DNA of 64,000 nucleotides from Laburnicola sp. R22_1 (Eukaryota; Ascomycota; Dothideomycetes; Pleosporales; Didymosphaeriaceae), in contig JACONQ010000002.1 of NCBI GenBank assembly GCA_014281115.1, forward strand, positions 3,534,001 to 3,598,000, written 5' to 3'. Each line of letters begins with the position of its first letter. Position 1 is the first letter of the stretch. Below are positions 33,853 through 45,684 of this stretch, piece by piece. The translations under genes and the position numbers were made by a program. Under the pieces are notes generated by a model, which saw only the letters and a program-made list of their open reading frames with translations, ran no database searches and had not been told where the DNA came from.

Positions 33853-35702
33853 ACGTATTCTATTAGTAAGCCGGCAATATTAGTAAGCCGACTACTTTTT
33901 CTTAGCACGACTAATACTTTAGTAACTCTAATATGTCTCTATAATATAATATAATATTAGTTAACTAAGAAGATAAAATTAACCTTACTTTTAAGATCTA
34001 TACTTCTAGCTAAATTTAAAGTCTACAACGCATAGCTACTACCTTTAATATTAAATACTAGCGCCTTTCTAATTAGCTTTACAGAATTACTTTACACGCC
34101 TAAACTTAACTAGGGATTTAGAAACTTACTATAACTAAAGAGTAGACAATTATCTAATATATCCTTAACCTTAACTTGCAAGAATTCGCGTCCTAGCTAT
34201 ATAAGATAGAAGATATGGCTAACAAACTACTAGGTATACGTAGTGGCCAGTCTATTAGTAAGCGCTAGGCTAAGCGCTTTATAACACGCTTAGCTAAGCT
34301 TAAAATAGCCTTTAATTAAGCTAAAGACTACTAGAGAATACTCTAGAAGGATCTAGAGATAATTAGCGCGTGGTTTAAGCTAGTAGAAGATACTAAAGCT
34401 AAGTATAGCGTCTATAACAACAACATACACAACTTTAATAAGACTAGCTTCTAGATAGGCGTTATTAGCTTAATAAAGGTTGTTATAGGCGTAGAGAAAC
34501 GTGCTTAACCTAAGCTTATTTAGCTAGGTAATTGCGAGTAGGTTACTATTATCTAGAGCATCTGCGCTACTAGGTATGCAACCCTACCTTTTATTATCTA
34601 CAAAGGTCGCGTCCACATCTCTGCGTAGTATAAGGAGGCAGATATACCGCGCAATTAGAAGCTCTTAGTCTCTAAGAACGGCTAGACTAATAACATGCTT
34701 AGTCTAGAGTGGTTAAAGCATTTTAACGCGCATACAAAGGCGCGCTAGGTGGAGGGGTATAGTCTGCTTATTTTAGACAGCCATAAGAGCTACCTCAACT
34801 AGGATTTTAAGGACTACTGCCTTAAAAACAAGATCCTCATCCTCTGCATGCCACCTCACTTATCGCACGTCCTCCAGCCGCTTAACATAGTCTGCTTCTC
34901 GCCATTAAAGCGCAAGTACTCTTAGCGCGTTAGAGACTTGGCACGCAGGCGCGTCTTCTATATTAATAAGAAAGGCTTCCTTCTAGCCTTTAAAGACGCG
35001 TTTTTTAACGTGTTTACAGAGGAGAACTGTTACAAGGCCTTTAAGGCATTAGGCCTTGTCCCTATTAACGCGCAGGTAGTGTTAGATCGCCTTAAAGTAC
35101 AGCTGCGTACCCCACTAGCACCCCCACTATAGGAGACGCTATGGCAATTAAAAACACCAAGCAATACGCACAAGTTTGGATCCCAGTTAAAGCTAGTAAG
35201 CGACTCCTTCACTCGATCGCCTGTTACAGCTTAGGCTGGCTTCTCTTAGCTTATAAAAGGTGGTGAACTTATGCTGCATTAAAACGCTTTTTTAACCGCC
35301 CGCGTCCATAAGCTTAAGGAGCAATTAGTAGTGATAACTAAGCGGAAATCACGCAAAAGAAAGCGGATCCAGCAGGGTGGGACTATAGAGTATGGGACTG
35401 CAGCAGCGCAGGTAGCTGCTAAAGCGTTGCAGGCGCCTCAGCGATCGAAGAAGGCTCGTAGTAGTGGTAATTAAGAAAGAGCCCAACTAGCTCTACGGCG
35501 CTATGGAAACTGTGGGGGGACTAGACACAACGCGCGAACGTGCAAAAAAAGATACAGAGGTATCTTCTGAATCAGATATAAGCACGACGTACGTAGGCTC
35601 CTTGTTTGATAGCGATGAAATCGAAGAGTCATAACATGAGTTGGTCGTGCCAAGGAAAAGTGGCCGGCTCACTGATGTGGCCGGCTCACTGATGGAATAC
35701 GT
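33853..35702 (+). mobile_element. Pogo/Fot1-like DNA transposon copy E (third TIR family) at the isochore edge
   Basis: A 1850-bp element flanked by TA (33851-33852 and 35703-35704). The TIRs of about 65 bp begin ACGTATTC and contain two direct copies of GGCCGGCTCACTGATG (intact at the right end). At the left end the same motif is RIP-altered to GCCGGCAATATTAGTAAGCC-like sequence. The mutation load falls from left to right across the element, towards the gene island. Confidence 0.9.
34000..35609 (+). pseudogene. Transposase of copy E, partly RIP-degraded
   Basis: A pogo/Fot1-type DDE transposase. The N-terminal third is full of TAG/TAA stops. The second catalytic block LLILDSHKSYLN (about 34757-34795) keeps its Asp. 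The first block reads HNFNKTSF (Asp to Asn). The segment 34938-35132 is open and carries the conserved AFKALGLVPINAQVVL motif. The C-terminal knuckle has lost its first Cys (YGNCGGTRHNARTC). The start is uncertain because the N-terminus is heavily altered. Confidence 0.82.
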
Positions 35703-35704
35703 TA

Positions 35705-36009
35705 ACTATTATTAAGAGAGTAGAGGTTAGCGGCGAGAGCGGCACTGTTGAATATTCAAAGCGTATAATATTCTGCTCAGAAAGGGGGTCCATGCGATAG
35801 CATTGGTAATATGCAAGGTGCACGAAACGTGAGAGAACTACAGTGTTACATACACATGGATTATGAGATCATGCCGTGCAAAGACATTACACTTGAAACT
35901 ACGGTACATGAATCCGAACTTTTTCCGTACTGCATCAAAATTTTCTTTTGTCAAGCCGAGTTCTGTGCTGTCGTCCCTTGTGATGCCGCGGATGTTCGGG
36001 TATGCGAGT
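35705..36009. other. Intergenic, transposon copy E to HIS4 3' end
   Basis: About 305 bp of balanced base composition, without RIP signature. It presumably holds the HIS4 3' UTR. No gene was seen. Confidence 0.6.
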
Positions 36010-38743
36010 TTAAGCAACACCAAGACGTAGACTAACAGCACGCCGATGCGCTTCAAGCTGTTCCACACGCGCAAGCTCCATGACTGCGGGGCCGACATTT
36101 TCGAGCCCTTGTCTTGTGAGGTTTGCGCTGGTGATGTGCTTGATGTAGGAGCCGAGGTTGACGCCGGAATACTGCTTTGCGTACCCGAATGTTGCTAGAA
36201 CGTACGTCAGTATTGATAGTTCCATGAAAGCATATGATAAGACTCTTGGAGAACTTACGAAGAGAGTGGTTGACGCCCGCCGAGTAATCTCCCACACTCT
36301 CAGGCGTCCACTGACCAATAAACACACTGCCCGCATTCTCGACAAGATCGATGACATTCACTGCGTTTTCTACCTGTAGAATGAGATGTTCGGGGGCGTA
36401 TTGGTTGCTCAGCACCATGGCTTCCTCGATGTTTTCGACCACGAGAGTGAGCGAGTGCTCAATTGCACCTCTCACGATATCGACACGAGGCAACGCGTTT
36501 GCTTGTTCGTGAAGCTCGTTCTCGATGGCGGCAAGCTGAGTTTCGTTGAGGCCTACGGCTATACAGATGACCTGTGAGTCTACTCCGTGCTCTGCTTGAC
36601 TGAGCAGATCTGATGCAACGAACTTGGGATTTGCGGATGCGTCCACCACAACCAACACTTCGCTGGGTCCAGCAGGCATGTCCATACTGACTCCAGCGTT
36701 GGTATCATTCGAGACGATCATCTTCGCCGCCGTGACAAATTGGTTTCCAGGTCCCAGAATCTTGTCCACCTTTGACACGCTCTCAGTCCCGTATGCCATG
36801 GCTGCAACCGCCTGCGCACCCCCTGCGAGAACGATAGCCTCAGCGCCAACCTTGTGCGCAGCGTATACGATCTCGGGCGTCACTGACCCATCCGGGCGTG
36901 GTGGTGTTGCAAGCACAATCTTCTTGCAACCAGCAACCATAGCGGGTACACCTAACATGAGCGCAGACGAAGGCAATACGGCGGTACCACCGGGAACGTA
37001 GAGACCGACACGCTCGATTGGCCTAGAAAAGCGCGAGCAGACGACTCCGGGCATCGTCTCAACGACAAGAGGCTTCTCCTCCTTCTGGGCAGCGTGGAAC
37101 TTGCGGATATTCTCAAAAGATATGTCGATAGCTTGCGCCGTCTCGGGTCTCAATTGCATCAAAGACTCTGGAAATGGGGCCTTCAATACTGGTGACTTCA
37201 GCGAAGTCGCCTTCTCGAACTTGTGGGTGTATTCCAGCAATGCCGCATTGCCACGCGTCTTTACCGCCTCTATTATCGGGTTGCAAATGGCGACGATTTT
37301 CTCACTAGATCGTTGTGATGGGCGCTGAAGGGCAGCCAGTATCGTGTCTGGTGACTCATTTGCGGTGACGTAACGCCTCATGGCTATTCGACCGTCTTTC
37401 AGCCCCGCAGGATCCTCTTTACTCTTTGGTATCGCAGCCGCCTCTTCGGTTGCTTTTTTGGTGCTGTTTTCATCCGACGCGCCATTGGCTGCTACAGCCT
37501 GTGCTGCGAATGCATGTTTGGCATCGCCCTGTCTCCTCTTAACCTTGATGCTCTTTGCATCCAGATTTCGCTCAACATCTTCCAGTGTCACGCCTGCAGA
37601 TATACATTTAGTCAGAGCAAAATATAGTAGATCGGCGGCTTCGAACGCGATCTCTTCTTTCGTGTCCGCATCACACAGCTCAGTAGCTTCCTCGAGTATT
37701 TTCGCTCTTAGAAGTTGTGAGTCGTTGAACAATCGCGCTGTATACGAGCCGGTCGGAGCAGACTCCTTGCGGCTCTGAAGGGTCTTCTGGAGGCGAGAAA
37801 GGCCGCGATACTGGCCAAAGCAGGTCGGCGTTGCAAGGTGACAGAACCCTGACAATTGTCAACGAATGCTCGTTGAGCTGCATAATCCACGCTTACCTCG
37901 TCCTTTTTGTCGCACAACGAACTGTAAACAATCGTTGTCGCAGTCGAATGATATCGTTACCAGCTCTTGAATGTCGCCGCTGGATTCCCCTTTGTACCAC
38001 AATCCGCGCTTGCGGCTCTGATATACCCCCCGCCCAGTCTCCAAACTCTTCGCTACACTCTCCTCACTGCTGTAGACCAGGCCAAGCGCAATCCCTCGCT
38101 CATCAGTCACTAGGGTCGTGAACAAGCCGTCTGGTCGGTCGCTAGTCGCATTCGCCATGAGAAGCTTTGCAACGTTCAGCAGTCCTCGTCCCGGCTCCGC
38201 ATCCACCTTGAGCGCCTGTGCCGGTATGACTGGTATCGCCCCCATTTTGGAGATCCGCAATGCATCTTCTAGTGTGGGGTTCATGAAAGACACGAACACG
38301 TCTGGCCTTTCTGTTCCGTACTCTTTCAACCAAGCCTCGACCAGGTCTATGTCTGTGACGCGATGGGAGTAGACGTCCACTTGAGTTCCGGATATCGCTT
38401 CTATATTCTCTTCCCTTGTGTTTCCTGGAAGACATAGCACTATCCTATCTTGGTCGATGTTCTTCTCTAGAAGCTGCCCGAGTTGCTCGCGCGTAACGAA
38501 GACCTTGGCGGCGCCAGCGTCGAGGAGCGAAACGACATCGTCTATTAATTCAAGCGAGTCGACGTCGAGGTAGTTCGTGTAACGCCCAACAGACTGCTGG
38601 AGGTGGGAGAGCGCTTCATCGACGGTTTCGGGGGTTACGCGGGCAAAGACGTTGCCAAGGTAGGACAATTGCTGGGGATTGAGGCCGTGGGTGGGTTGGG
38701 TGTAGGTGAGCAGGTCAATCGCAGCGAGGAGAGGAGGAGCCAT
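36010..38743 (-). CDS. HIS4: Trifunctional histidine biosynthesis protein (HisI-HisE-HisD type)
   Basis: Exons 38743-37897, 37848-36259 and 36194-36010 (873 codons; introns of 48 and 64 nt with GTAAGC/GTAAGT donors). It catalyses steps 2, 3 and the last two steps of histidine synthesis in the cytosol. The fungal N-terminal region is followed by a phosphoribosyl-AMP cyclohydrolase domain (SFDCDNDCLQFVVRQKGRGFCH, spliced across intron 1; about residues 215-300). A phosphoribosyl-ATP pyrophosphohydrolase domain follows (ARLFNDSQLLRAKILEEATE; about 315-400). Histidinol dehydrogenase fills the rest (about 430-865), with MPAGPSEVLVVVD, LLSQAEHGVDSQ, NQYAPEHLIL and, across intron 2, NHSLPTFGYAKQYSGV. 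Exon lengths sum to an exact multiple of three. The start MAPPLLAAIDLL fits the family. The length is typical of fungal HIS4. Confidence 0.97.
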
Positions 38744-39275
38744 GATAACAAACTATTGCGACCCTTGGAAGGCTGGAGTAGGCAGGAGCGAAGGGGGAGT
38801 CGTCGCGCAAAAAGTGAAAGTGCTCGTCTAACATTTGCCCATGACGCACCACTAATCGCGGGGCACCTGCCGATACAGAACATTCACGTGCTAGCGCGTC
38901 GCTTTGTTCTACTAACATCCCCGCAACCGTACTCCATATTCATCACAGCGCTACAGACTATGGAGATCCTCACTATCCTGGGGTAACACACTTTCAGACT
39001 TCCAAGATTTAGTCCTAGAACTGTGGACTGTCGAGAGTTGCACATAGCTTTCCTGTTTCATAACTGTACTTGATCATAACTATCTCTCGTCAGAACCCGA
39101 AAGCACGTCTAAAGTGACCAGGCAGACAGGCCATTCAGTATGCCATCCAAAACACTCGAATAAGCCCTCCCAATGCAGATCCCCACACGCCAACACTGAT
39201 ATAACCGATGCCTGAACAAAGCAAGAACGAAACGAACACTCAAAACAACGGCTGTGCCATCCCCCAATCCCAAAA
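38744..39275. promoter_or_regulatory. HIS4 upstream region and NGG1 3' region
   Basis: This 532-bp spacer lies between the HIS4 start and the NGG1 stop, both on the minus strand. It must hold the NGG1 3' UTR and the HIS4 promoter. I saw no perfect TGACTCA general-control site. The nearest thing is ATGACGCAC near 38840, which is weak. Confidence 0.5.
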
Positions 39276-41347
39276 TTACTCATCAGCCTCGTTATTCCAG
39301 ACCTCCACCTCCTTGTTTTCCAGTTCCTTCATTTTATCCTCAGGGAAGATCGTGCCATTCGGTAAGCCCGTCTTCCCATAATTGACCACGGGTCCAATCG
39401 TCGTATTCCACTGACTCTTCCTTTCCATCAGCGTCCTGATCGGCTCTCCAACACCAGGTCTGGAAATTCCGGCATTGGGCACGGGATGCGATCCACCACC
39501 GGCACCACCCGGCCGCTTAGTCTGTTTCTTGCCCTTGCCAATATTGCGATTCCGTTTGAGATAGGCCTGGTTGAGCTGGCTGTCAAGGTCATCGGCGATT
39601 GTATTGTATTCCTGCTGTGCCACCCTTTCTGCCGTAAGCTCCAGGAGGCGTTGTTTCCGTGCCCCATTGAGGATGGACTGTTTGCGGAGTTCGTCTTGAA
39701 GGACGCGGAGCCGGGCCGCGATTTCGTCATCGAAGTGGGAATCGTATGCTTCCATCTCAGTGTCTGCATCGGAGATCAGGCCGTAGTGCTTAAACTCCAT
39801 GAGTGCACGTTCATTGAGCGGGGCATAGTCTGCTCGTCCGTTTGTAGGGGCCGCTCTCCAGCCTTGCTGCACGAACTCGGACAGCTGCGTTGCTGCCGGT
39901 AGAGAGTTGTTGTTGTTAGTATCGGCTGGTGCTCCAGCACCTTCATCAATATCCATGGCATCACCATTGACACCGTTAGTGTCAGCGGTACTAGTTGAGG
40001 TGCCTCGCCCCTCGGGCCGGAGCGTGGCCATTACTCGAGAGAGAAAGGGGCCTATTGAGAAGTCTTCGGTCTCCAAAAATTCGTCTGCCATGTTTTCGTA
40101 GGAGCCGCGCGGTTCGTTCTGTGGAAGACGATAAGCGGTGTCTATTTGCATCTGGCCGTCTTCCTCGGCCCAAATCTCCTTGTAGTGTTTATGGCCACGC
40201 CGAGGAAGGACAAATGGACCAAGACGATCACCCCGTTCCTTCAGGAAAGCCATGTCTTCTTCGGTCAAGGGGCGTATGAACGGCTCGACATAATTCGCAA
40301 AGACACCAGCATTGACTTGCGTTGCCGGCTTCGCATTGGAAAAGTCCTTGTCTGGAGGCGTTCCAGGCGTGAGTTTCCTCAAGTCATTCTCCGGATATTC
40401 GGCGACGCTGTATACTTCCTTGATCTCCTCCTCGCTCATGCCCGGGGTGACTTCTCGAATGTGATAGATGGTAGGATCGTCGAATTTGGACGGGTCGGGG
40501 CCGAAAGTCTGGAACTGCGGTACCGCGGGAGCTGGCGGGGGCTGGTGAGAGATGTCAGAATTGCTGGGCGAAGGCGCATCCGCGGCGCCAGTGCCTGCCG
40601 CTGAGGGCGCAGCTTGGGATGTAGGTGAAGATAACGTTGAAGAATTGTCTAGAGAGAGTGTTAGAAATCGGTCTTCTGGCGTGGGTCTTCCGACATGGTG
40701 TTGCGCGCGTAGGTATAAGGATGGCTGCGGCCCATCGCATGGTTGAGGAATCGAGTCGGCTCCATCACCCTGAAGCTCCAGGCACGGAAGAGGCAGGGCG
40801 TACAGGTGTCGGTGAAACAGCAAAGGGCCTTACCTTTGTGAACGTCGACGCCATCCTGCCGGGCAACGCCGTGGGCGCCCACGGCAAGCGGGCGCTCATC
40901 CTCAGCACGCTCTTTCCTGATAATCTTCTTCAACTTGTGTTTGCGCTCCTCTGCATCCTTGTCGGGCGCGCGATCCTTGTCTCGGTCGTGCGAGGGCCGG
41001 TTCTTCTTGAGAGTCTGCAACTCCCTCAGCGCAGCGTTGGACACATCGCATCGCTTCTGGACGTTCGCCAGCACTTTGCTCTCAATGGATTCCCGCATGC
41101 TAATCAACGACGCGCTCAAAGGCACCGACTGGGTACTGCCACTGCCCTTCTCTAAGATGTCTTCGATGGTGGCATCGCATCTTCTGGACAGGGCCGTCAG
41201 GGAAGCCCTGAAGTAGGTGGCCGAGGACGACGACGACTCGACGGAGCTTCGCACGGTGGGCAGGGGCGTCGTATTGCGGCTCCGCGGTGCGCCCGAGGGC
41301 TTCGACCCTGGCTTTGCCTTGCCCTTGCTGCTTGTGTTCTTCGACAT
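39276..41347 (-). CDS. NGG1: SAGA complex subunit Ngg1/Ada3
   Basis: Exons 41347-40834 and 40648-39276 (628 codons). The 185-nt intron begins GTAAGG and ends CTCTCTCTAG after a CTAAC branch point. Ada3 links the Gcn5 acetyltransferase module (with Ada2) to SAGA for histone H3 acetylation at promoters. Diagnostic segments are RPLTEEDMAFLKERGDRLGP, then FVLPRRGHKHYKEIWAEEDG, and the C-terminal Ada3 domain (HYGLISDADTEMEAYDSHFD, QQEYNTIADDLDSQLNQAYLK, ending TIGPVVNYGKTGLPNGTIF). The N-terminus is Ser/Lys-rich with a likely coiled coil. The intron choice is inferred: sequence inside it stays open in two frames, so an alternative acceptor cannot be excluded. Confidence 0.9.
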
Positions 41348-42042
41348 GTTGCTGTGCTAGCGCTCCGCAGCCTGAGGAATGCGTGGGGTCGTGCCGGCAC
41401 GGCTGGCATGGGGCGGCGCTGCTTGCTGGCGGCGGCGGCGGCGGCGGTGGCTGTCGTGATGGAGAGCTGGCGGCGGCCGGGACGTCAAGCGCGCTGCTGG
41501 CGCTGCTGTTCACGATATGATGCTACTGGCCTGCTGGCCTGGAGCCGTGGACCGCTGGGTACCTAGGAAGGCGCCAAGGGCCACGCATCGGCAGGCGCGA
41601 CCCCAAGAGCCGGGGCAGGTGCTACCGGCGTGCCCATATTCCTGTACATACCATACGGCTACACGTCTACTTATGGGCACCTGCTGTGGGCACCTGCTGT
41701 GGTCTTCGTGCGACATGTAGCCTCGCAATACAACCGTACCGAGTCCGTCTGCTAGAGAATAATGCTCACCAACAGCGTATGGGCGCCAAATAAGCTTTGC
41801 TAAGCTTTGCGCAGCGTCGGCGGCATCAGCGGCTCCCGTCCCCTCCCTCCAGCCTCCAGCCTCCGCATAATCCAGCTGCAGCTCCCGCCGCTCGCTCGCT
41901 CTCACTTGAAACGCCACCGCCCGCCGCCCGCTGTGCTCACCCAGTTCTTGCTCTCGCCGCGCAGCCATGGTTTGATTAGGCACATCTCCTCTCGCGGTAT
42001 GCGCAGCCTCCCTTCGCTCCCCTCACTCGCCGCATCGCCAAC
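41348..42042. promoter_or_regulatory. Divergent promoter region NGG1 / RING protein
   Basis: This 695-bp spacer separates two divergent starts. It contains a GGC trinucleotide run (about 41424-41447), a direct duplication of GGGCACCTGCTGT (about 41674-41697), a duplicated AAGCTTTGC (about 41792-41810) and C/T-rich tracts near 41830-42030 before the RING gene start. Open frames here look like chance GC-rich frames. Confidence 0.55.
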
Positions 42043-43937
42043 ATGAGTACGTCACCCTCCCTTCTCTGCCCACGTCGCGCCCGAGTCCATCCTAACCCGA
42101 TGCCCTAGGTGCCGAAAGCATCCACATCATCACCATCGACTTCCCAGACCCGTTTCTGAGCGATAGCGAAAATGACCACTTCGACACACTTTCTGTACGC
42201 GAATCTGATCATCTTCTCCACATCATCCCCGAAAACAACTTAACGAGTCTAAAGGCGACGGAATCGTTCCGGTGGCCGATAACAAACAATATCCAGACGC
42301 TCTCGTCGAAAGGAGTGGACCGCGGCGACCAGCCATATGGCATCTTGTTTATACCTGATTTACAAACAGACGAGTGCAGGCAGGTCGAGAAGACGTACAT
42401 CGCAAGCAATGCTACACGTCTGCGCGACCTGCCGCTGGGCGTCGGCTATGCTCTCATAGCGGTCGCACCGTGGTATTCTCCTACCTGCATGCTAGAATAC
42501 TTTGCCACTGCCCGAGACCAGCCGGTCAACGCCTTTATCGTGTACCAGCCAGGCAATGGAACGGAAACGCCTCCTGAGACGAACGACATCTCCTGGGCAC
42601 TGGGCGACGGTGGAAGCTGGCAGTTCGACAACCAGTTCCCCACTTATGCCATCCCTCCCGCGAGCGGCGGCATTGTCACACATCAATTGAGCTTGTATTC
42701 AGGCAACGTATCTAGCGTGCCCTATGGCGACGAGCTCAAGAAGCGGTTCGATTCTACAGATTATATACGACTGTGGGCCAAAGTTTCCGTCGGTGCGTCT
42801 CCTTTGCTTCTAGTAGCAAGCATAGCTAACATACTTAGAATCGGGCACTCAACTCCCCAGCCTTTGGGTTTTTCTTGTCATCGTGCTGGGTCTTCTCATT
42901 TTGATCATCAGCGCCACATCAATTTGTATGCACGTGGTACAGAGAAGGCGACGCAATTCACTGCGACGGCGCGTCGTCAACGGCGAGGTGGACCTGGAGG
43001 CTCTTGGCGTGAAACGGCTGAATGTTCCCGAAGATTTTCTGGTGAAATTGCCTGTATATGCTTACGTCGGAGCGCCGGAAGAAGCCGAGAAGGGTACCAG
43101 TCCTCCTACGCGGATCAACAACATAACATCGCCCACCGTGAATTCCGACGTCGGCCTGAAAGCGCCTCCGCTTGCTCGGCGTTCTTCTGCTCCAGATGTC
43201 CCTCTTCCACCCACTCGAGCTTTCGCAGCATTTTCGCAGCCGACATGTCCGATCTGCCTAGATGATTTTGAGCCAAACGAATCCCAGGTCAGGGAACTAC
43301 CTTGTCGCCATATATTTCATGTCGACTGTATAGATCCCTTCTTGCTCAACAATAGCAGTCTCTGCCCCATTTGTAAACGTGAGTATCAATCCTAGTCTCC
43401 AGTGTGCGATCTTTTTGGGAGAATCGCACATTCATTCTCGTCCGTTTGACTAATACATCATCACTGTGTACAGAGAGCGTTTTACCGCCTGGTTACTGCC
43501 CACCGGTCATCACCAACATGATGGTGCGGCGAGAACGAATGATCAACCACAGACGTGTTCGCAACCCGCCTAGCCCCGCACCCGGTAATTTCGTAGGTCG
43601 TCTCCCCGGTGCGTACGATTCGCTGCGCGCACGGGTAGGCGGATTCCCCGGTGGCCGCAGACTCTTCAGCGCCCCGACGAGGGCTCCACCTCAGGTGAAT
43701 GAAATAGAAATGGCATCGGGAGCAGCTGCCGTCCCTGTCGCTGGGTCAGCTGCCACTGCGACCGCGCCTCCGGATCCTCCCCCAGCTACTCACTCCCAGC
43801 AAAGGAGAGAGTGGGCTCGACAACGGGCTCTAACGCTCCTTGGAAACCAACAAGTCCCCTCTGGTTCGGAGGACGAGGAGCGAACCAGCTCTCGTTGGAA
43901 ACGCGGCTTACGCAATATTTTCCCTGGCTTCAGATAA
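42043..43937 (+). CDS. PA/TM/RING-type E3 ubiquitin ligase
   Basis: Exons 42043-42046, 42109-42792, 42839-43378 and 43474-43937 (563 codons; introns of 62, 46 and 95 nt, the first two with CTAAC-type branch points). A lumenal N-terminal region resembles a protease-associated domain (about 70-215). One transmembrane helix follows (LWVFLVIVLGLLILIISATS, about 240-262) with a basic stop-transfer RRRRNSLRRR. A long cytosolic part comes next, then a RING-H2 finger CPICLDDF...LPCRHIFHVDCIDPFL...CPIC (about 370-412). A Ser/Pro/Ala-rich tail ends the protein. It probably ubiquitinates cargo at endomembranes (inference from the family). It is odd that the first exon is only four nucleotides (ATGA) and that no signal peptide is visible; the true N-terminus may lie in another upstream exon. 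Confidence 0.86.
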
Positions 43938-45550
43938 CAATTTTCTAGCTTCATGATACCCACCGTTTAGGGCTGAGTGGAAGTGCTTAGGGTAACGATA
44001 TCACATTCACTGCGAGGCGTTTTGGGCGTTCGGCTGTTGCTATGGACAGATGTGGTTCAACTGTATAATCTGGTGGCCCTGTGTCTATACTGACGCATTC
44101 CTTTTGTTTGGCTTGGTATGGCGTAGGTTGATACCGGCGGCTTCGTGTACATGTTTGCACCTTCCTTTTTGTATGTATACAGAAAATAGTAAGCCAATAC
44201 TATACGCTGCCAAGTAGGGAGGGAGCAGGAAGTAACACCACCCGATGGGGAAAGGCTCTGATGTAAAACACTTTAGACTCCTGCATCGAGCGCTGTGGAG
44301 CCATGCCTAGAACACTGTGATGTCCTGTGTATTGATGATCCGTACATCATAGCCTGCTGATCGGGAAACGGCGCTACCTAGGTACCAAGGTACGCTCTCT
44401 CGCACGTGCCAGGCTATCGTTACAACCAACATGTTTTTGTCGGTGAGGAGGGGCCGGGCATTACACCACTCGTCGAAAAACCATACAACGCGTAGCTGGG
44501 AGGACGATTGACGAACTCGCAAACGCGCACGAGAAAGCAAGCACACTCCAGCGCCCAGGTGATGCTCGCCCATGTTATAATCATTCGTAACCTCTGGAAC
44601 TCGCCTCAGGCAAGTTGATATTATGAAGCAGACAAGTATGTAGTAAAAATAGGATCTCCACCAGCTTACCCGTACATACCTCCTCGCCCATGTGTGCATA
44701 ACGGGTACTACCGCGGTGGTTCGTCGGGTGTGGCTTAACCTCAATCATTGCGATCCGAGACAACTCCAGGGGTGAGAGTAATCTGGTTGACAGACCCTGC
44801 TTACCAGACATTCCCCCGCATGTACCGGTAGCTGTTTTCTGGTTCCGAAGATAAGCTAGGACGGATGGGGCGAACGTTGGTTCCCTCCCGAAGGTCCCGG
44901 TGCGTTGGACTGGGTTAGGGCTGAGCTAGTCAAGTGACATGCCCACGCGACCATGTGAAGACATGGTGAAGCTAGTGGAGACGCCTCCGATCCATGTGAT
45001 GAGACCTGCAATCCGGTGAAGGGAAAGGCCTAGAGGAGGGCTTTGCTGTTGCTTCTGTCGCTACTGACATGAAAATGTTCCTTTCCTTCAGTACTAAGTC
45101 CAAAGGCTGGAGACTCGTCGTGGACTGAGTTATGCTGGGAACATCATACTGTCTCCGAGATTCTGACCTAGACCTGTAGAGATACACCGAAGCTAGCAAA
45201 CGATCCCACTTTCGGGGAAGTTGTGGCCGTTGAAGGGCTGCATTGATATTGGCTCCAATGATATCGGCTCCACTGACATTGGAGTATGCTCTCAAAAAAA
45301 AAAAAAAAAAAAAAAAAAAGGTGGGAATGGTGCAAACTTCAGAGAACGGAGGAATATACCTTCGTGCGTATTGGCTGGAGAGAAAGAAGGACCGGTAAAG
45401 GGTCTGTCAAAGTGCACGGGGTGGGTACCTGTCAGTGGAAGCGGGTCGAAGCTGTAAGTGTACCAAAGTTGACACCTATGGTTACTTGCTTCTTCAGACA
45501 TGTGCACACTTCTGCGTCCTTCCAGCTTGCTTTCTGCTCCTGGATTTCGG
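43938..45550. other. Intergenic region with a poly(A) tract
   Basis: About 1.6 kb of balanced composition between two plus-strand genes. A run of 26 A lies at 45294-45319, preceded by imperfect repeats of GATATTGGCTCCAATG-like sequence (about 45245-45285). Short open frames here have no coding resemblance that I can defend. Confidence 0.5.
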
Positions 45551-45556
45551 TATAAA
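45551..45556 (+). promoter_or_regulatory. TATA box of the DUF6604-like gene
   Basis: TATAAA 129 bp before the ATG, followed by long CT-rich tracts (45570-45680), a common fungal core-promoter and 5' UTR layout. Confidence 0.55.
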
Positions 45557-45684
45557 ACTCGTTGCTCTGGCCTTTTCCTTCTTCCTTCCTTCCGTGAACA
45601 CTCCCAGCCAACTTCCTTCCAACTTCCATCCCACTTCCATCCACAAACACTTCGGGTCCTCCTTCTCCACTACTACCATCCACT

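Noticed and set aside
35811..36098. Small frames at the HIS4 3' end
   Set aside because: They are frame shadows of, or lie antisense to, the third HIS4 exon and its 3' region.
36195..36258. Frameshift in the histidinol dehydrogenase domain of HIS4
   Set aside because: The apparent break is a clean 64-nt GTAAGT...CTAG intron. Splicing restores NHSLPTFGYAKQ.
41510..41983. 157-codon minus-strand frame in the NGG1/RING spacer
   Set aside because: Low-complexity GC-rich frame overlapping the divergent promoter, without homology or splice support.
44307..45295. Frames of 76-145 codons in the 43.9-45.5 kb spacer
   Set aside because: Overlapping frames on one strand with Arg/Ser/Tyr-biased composition and no domain.
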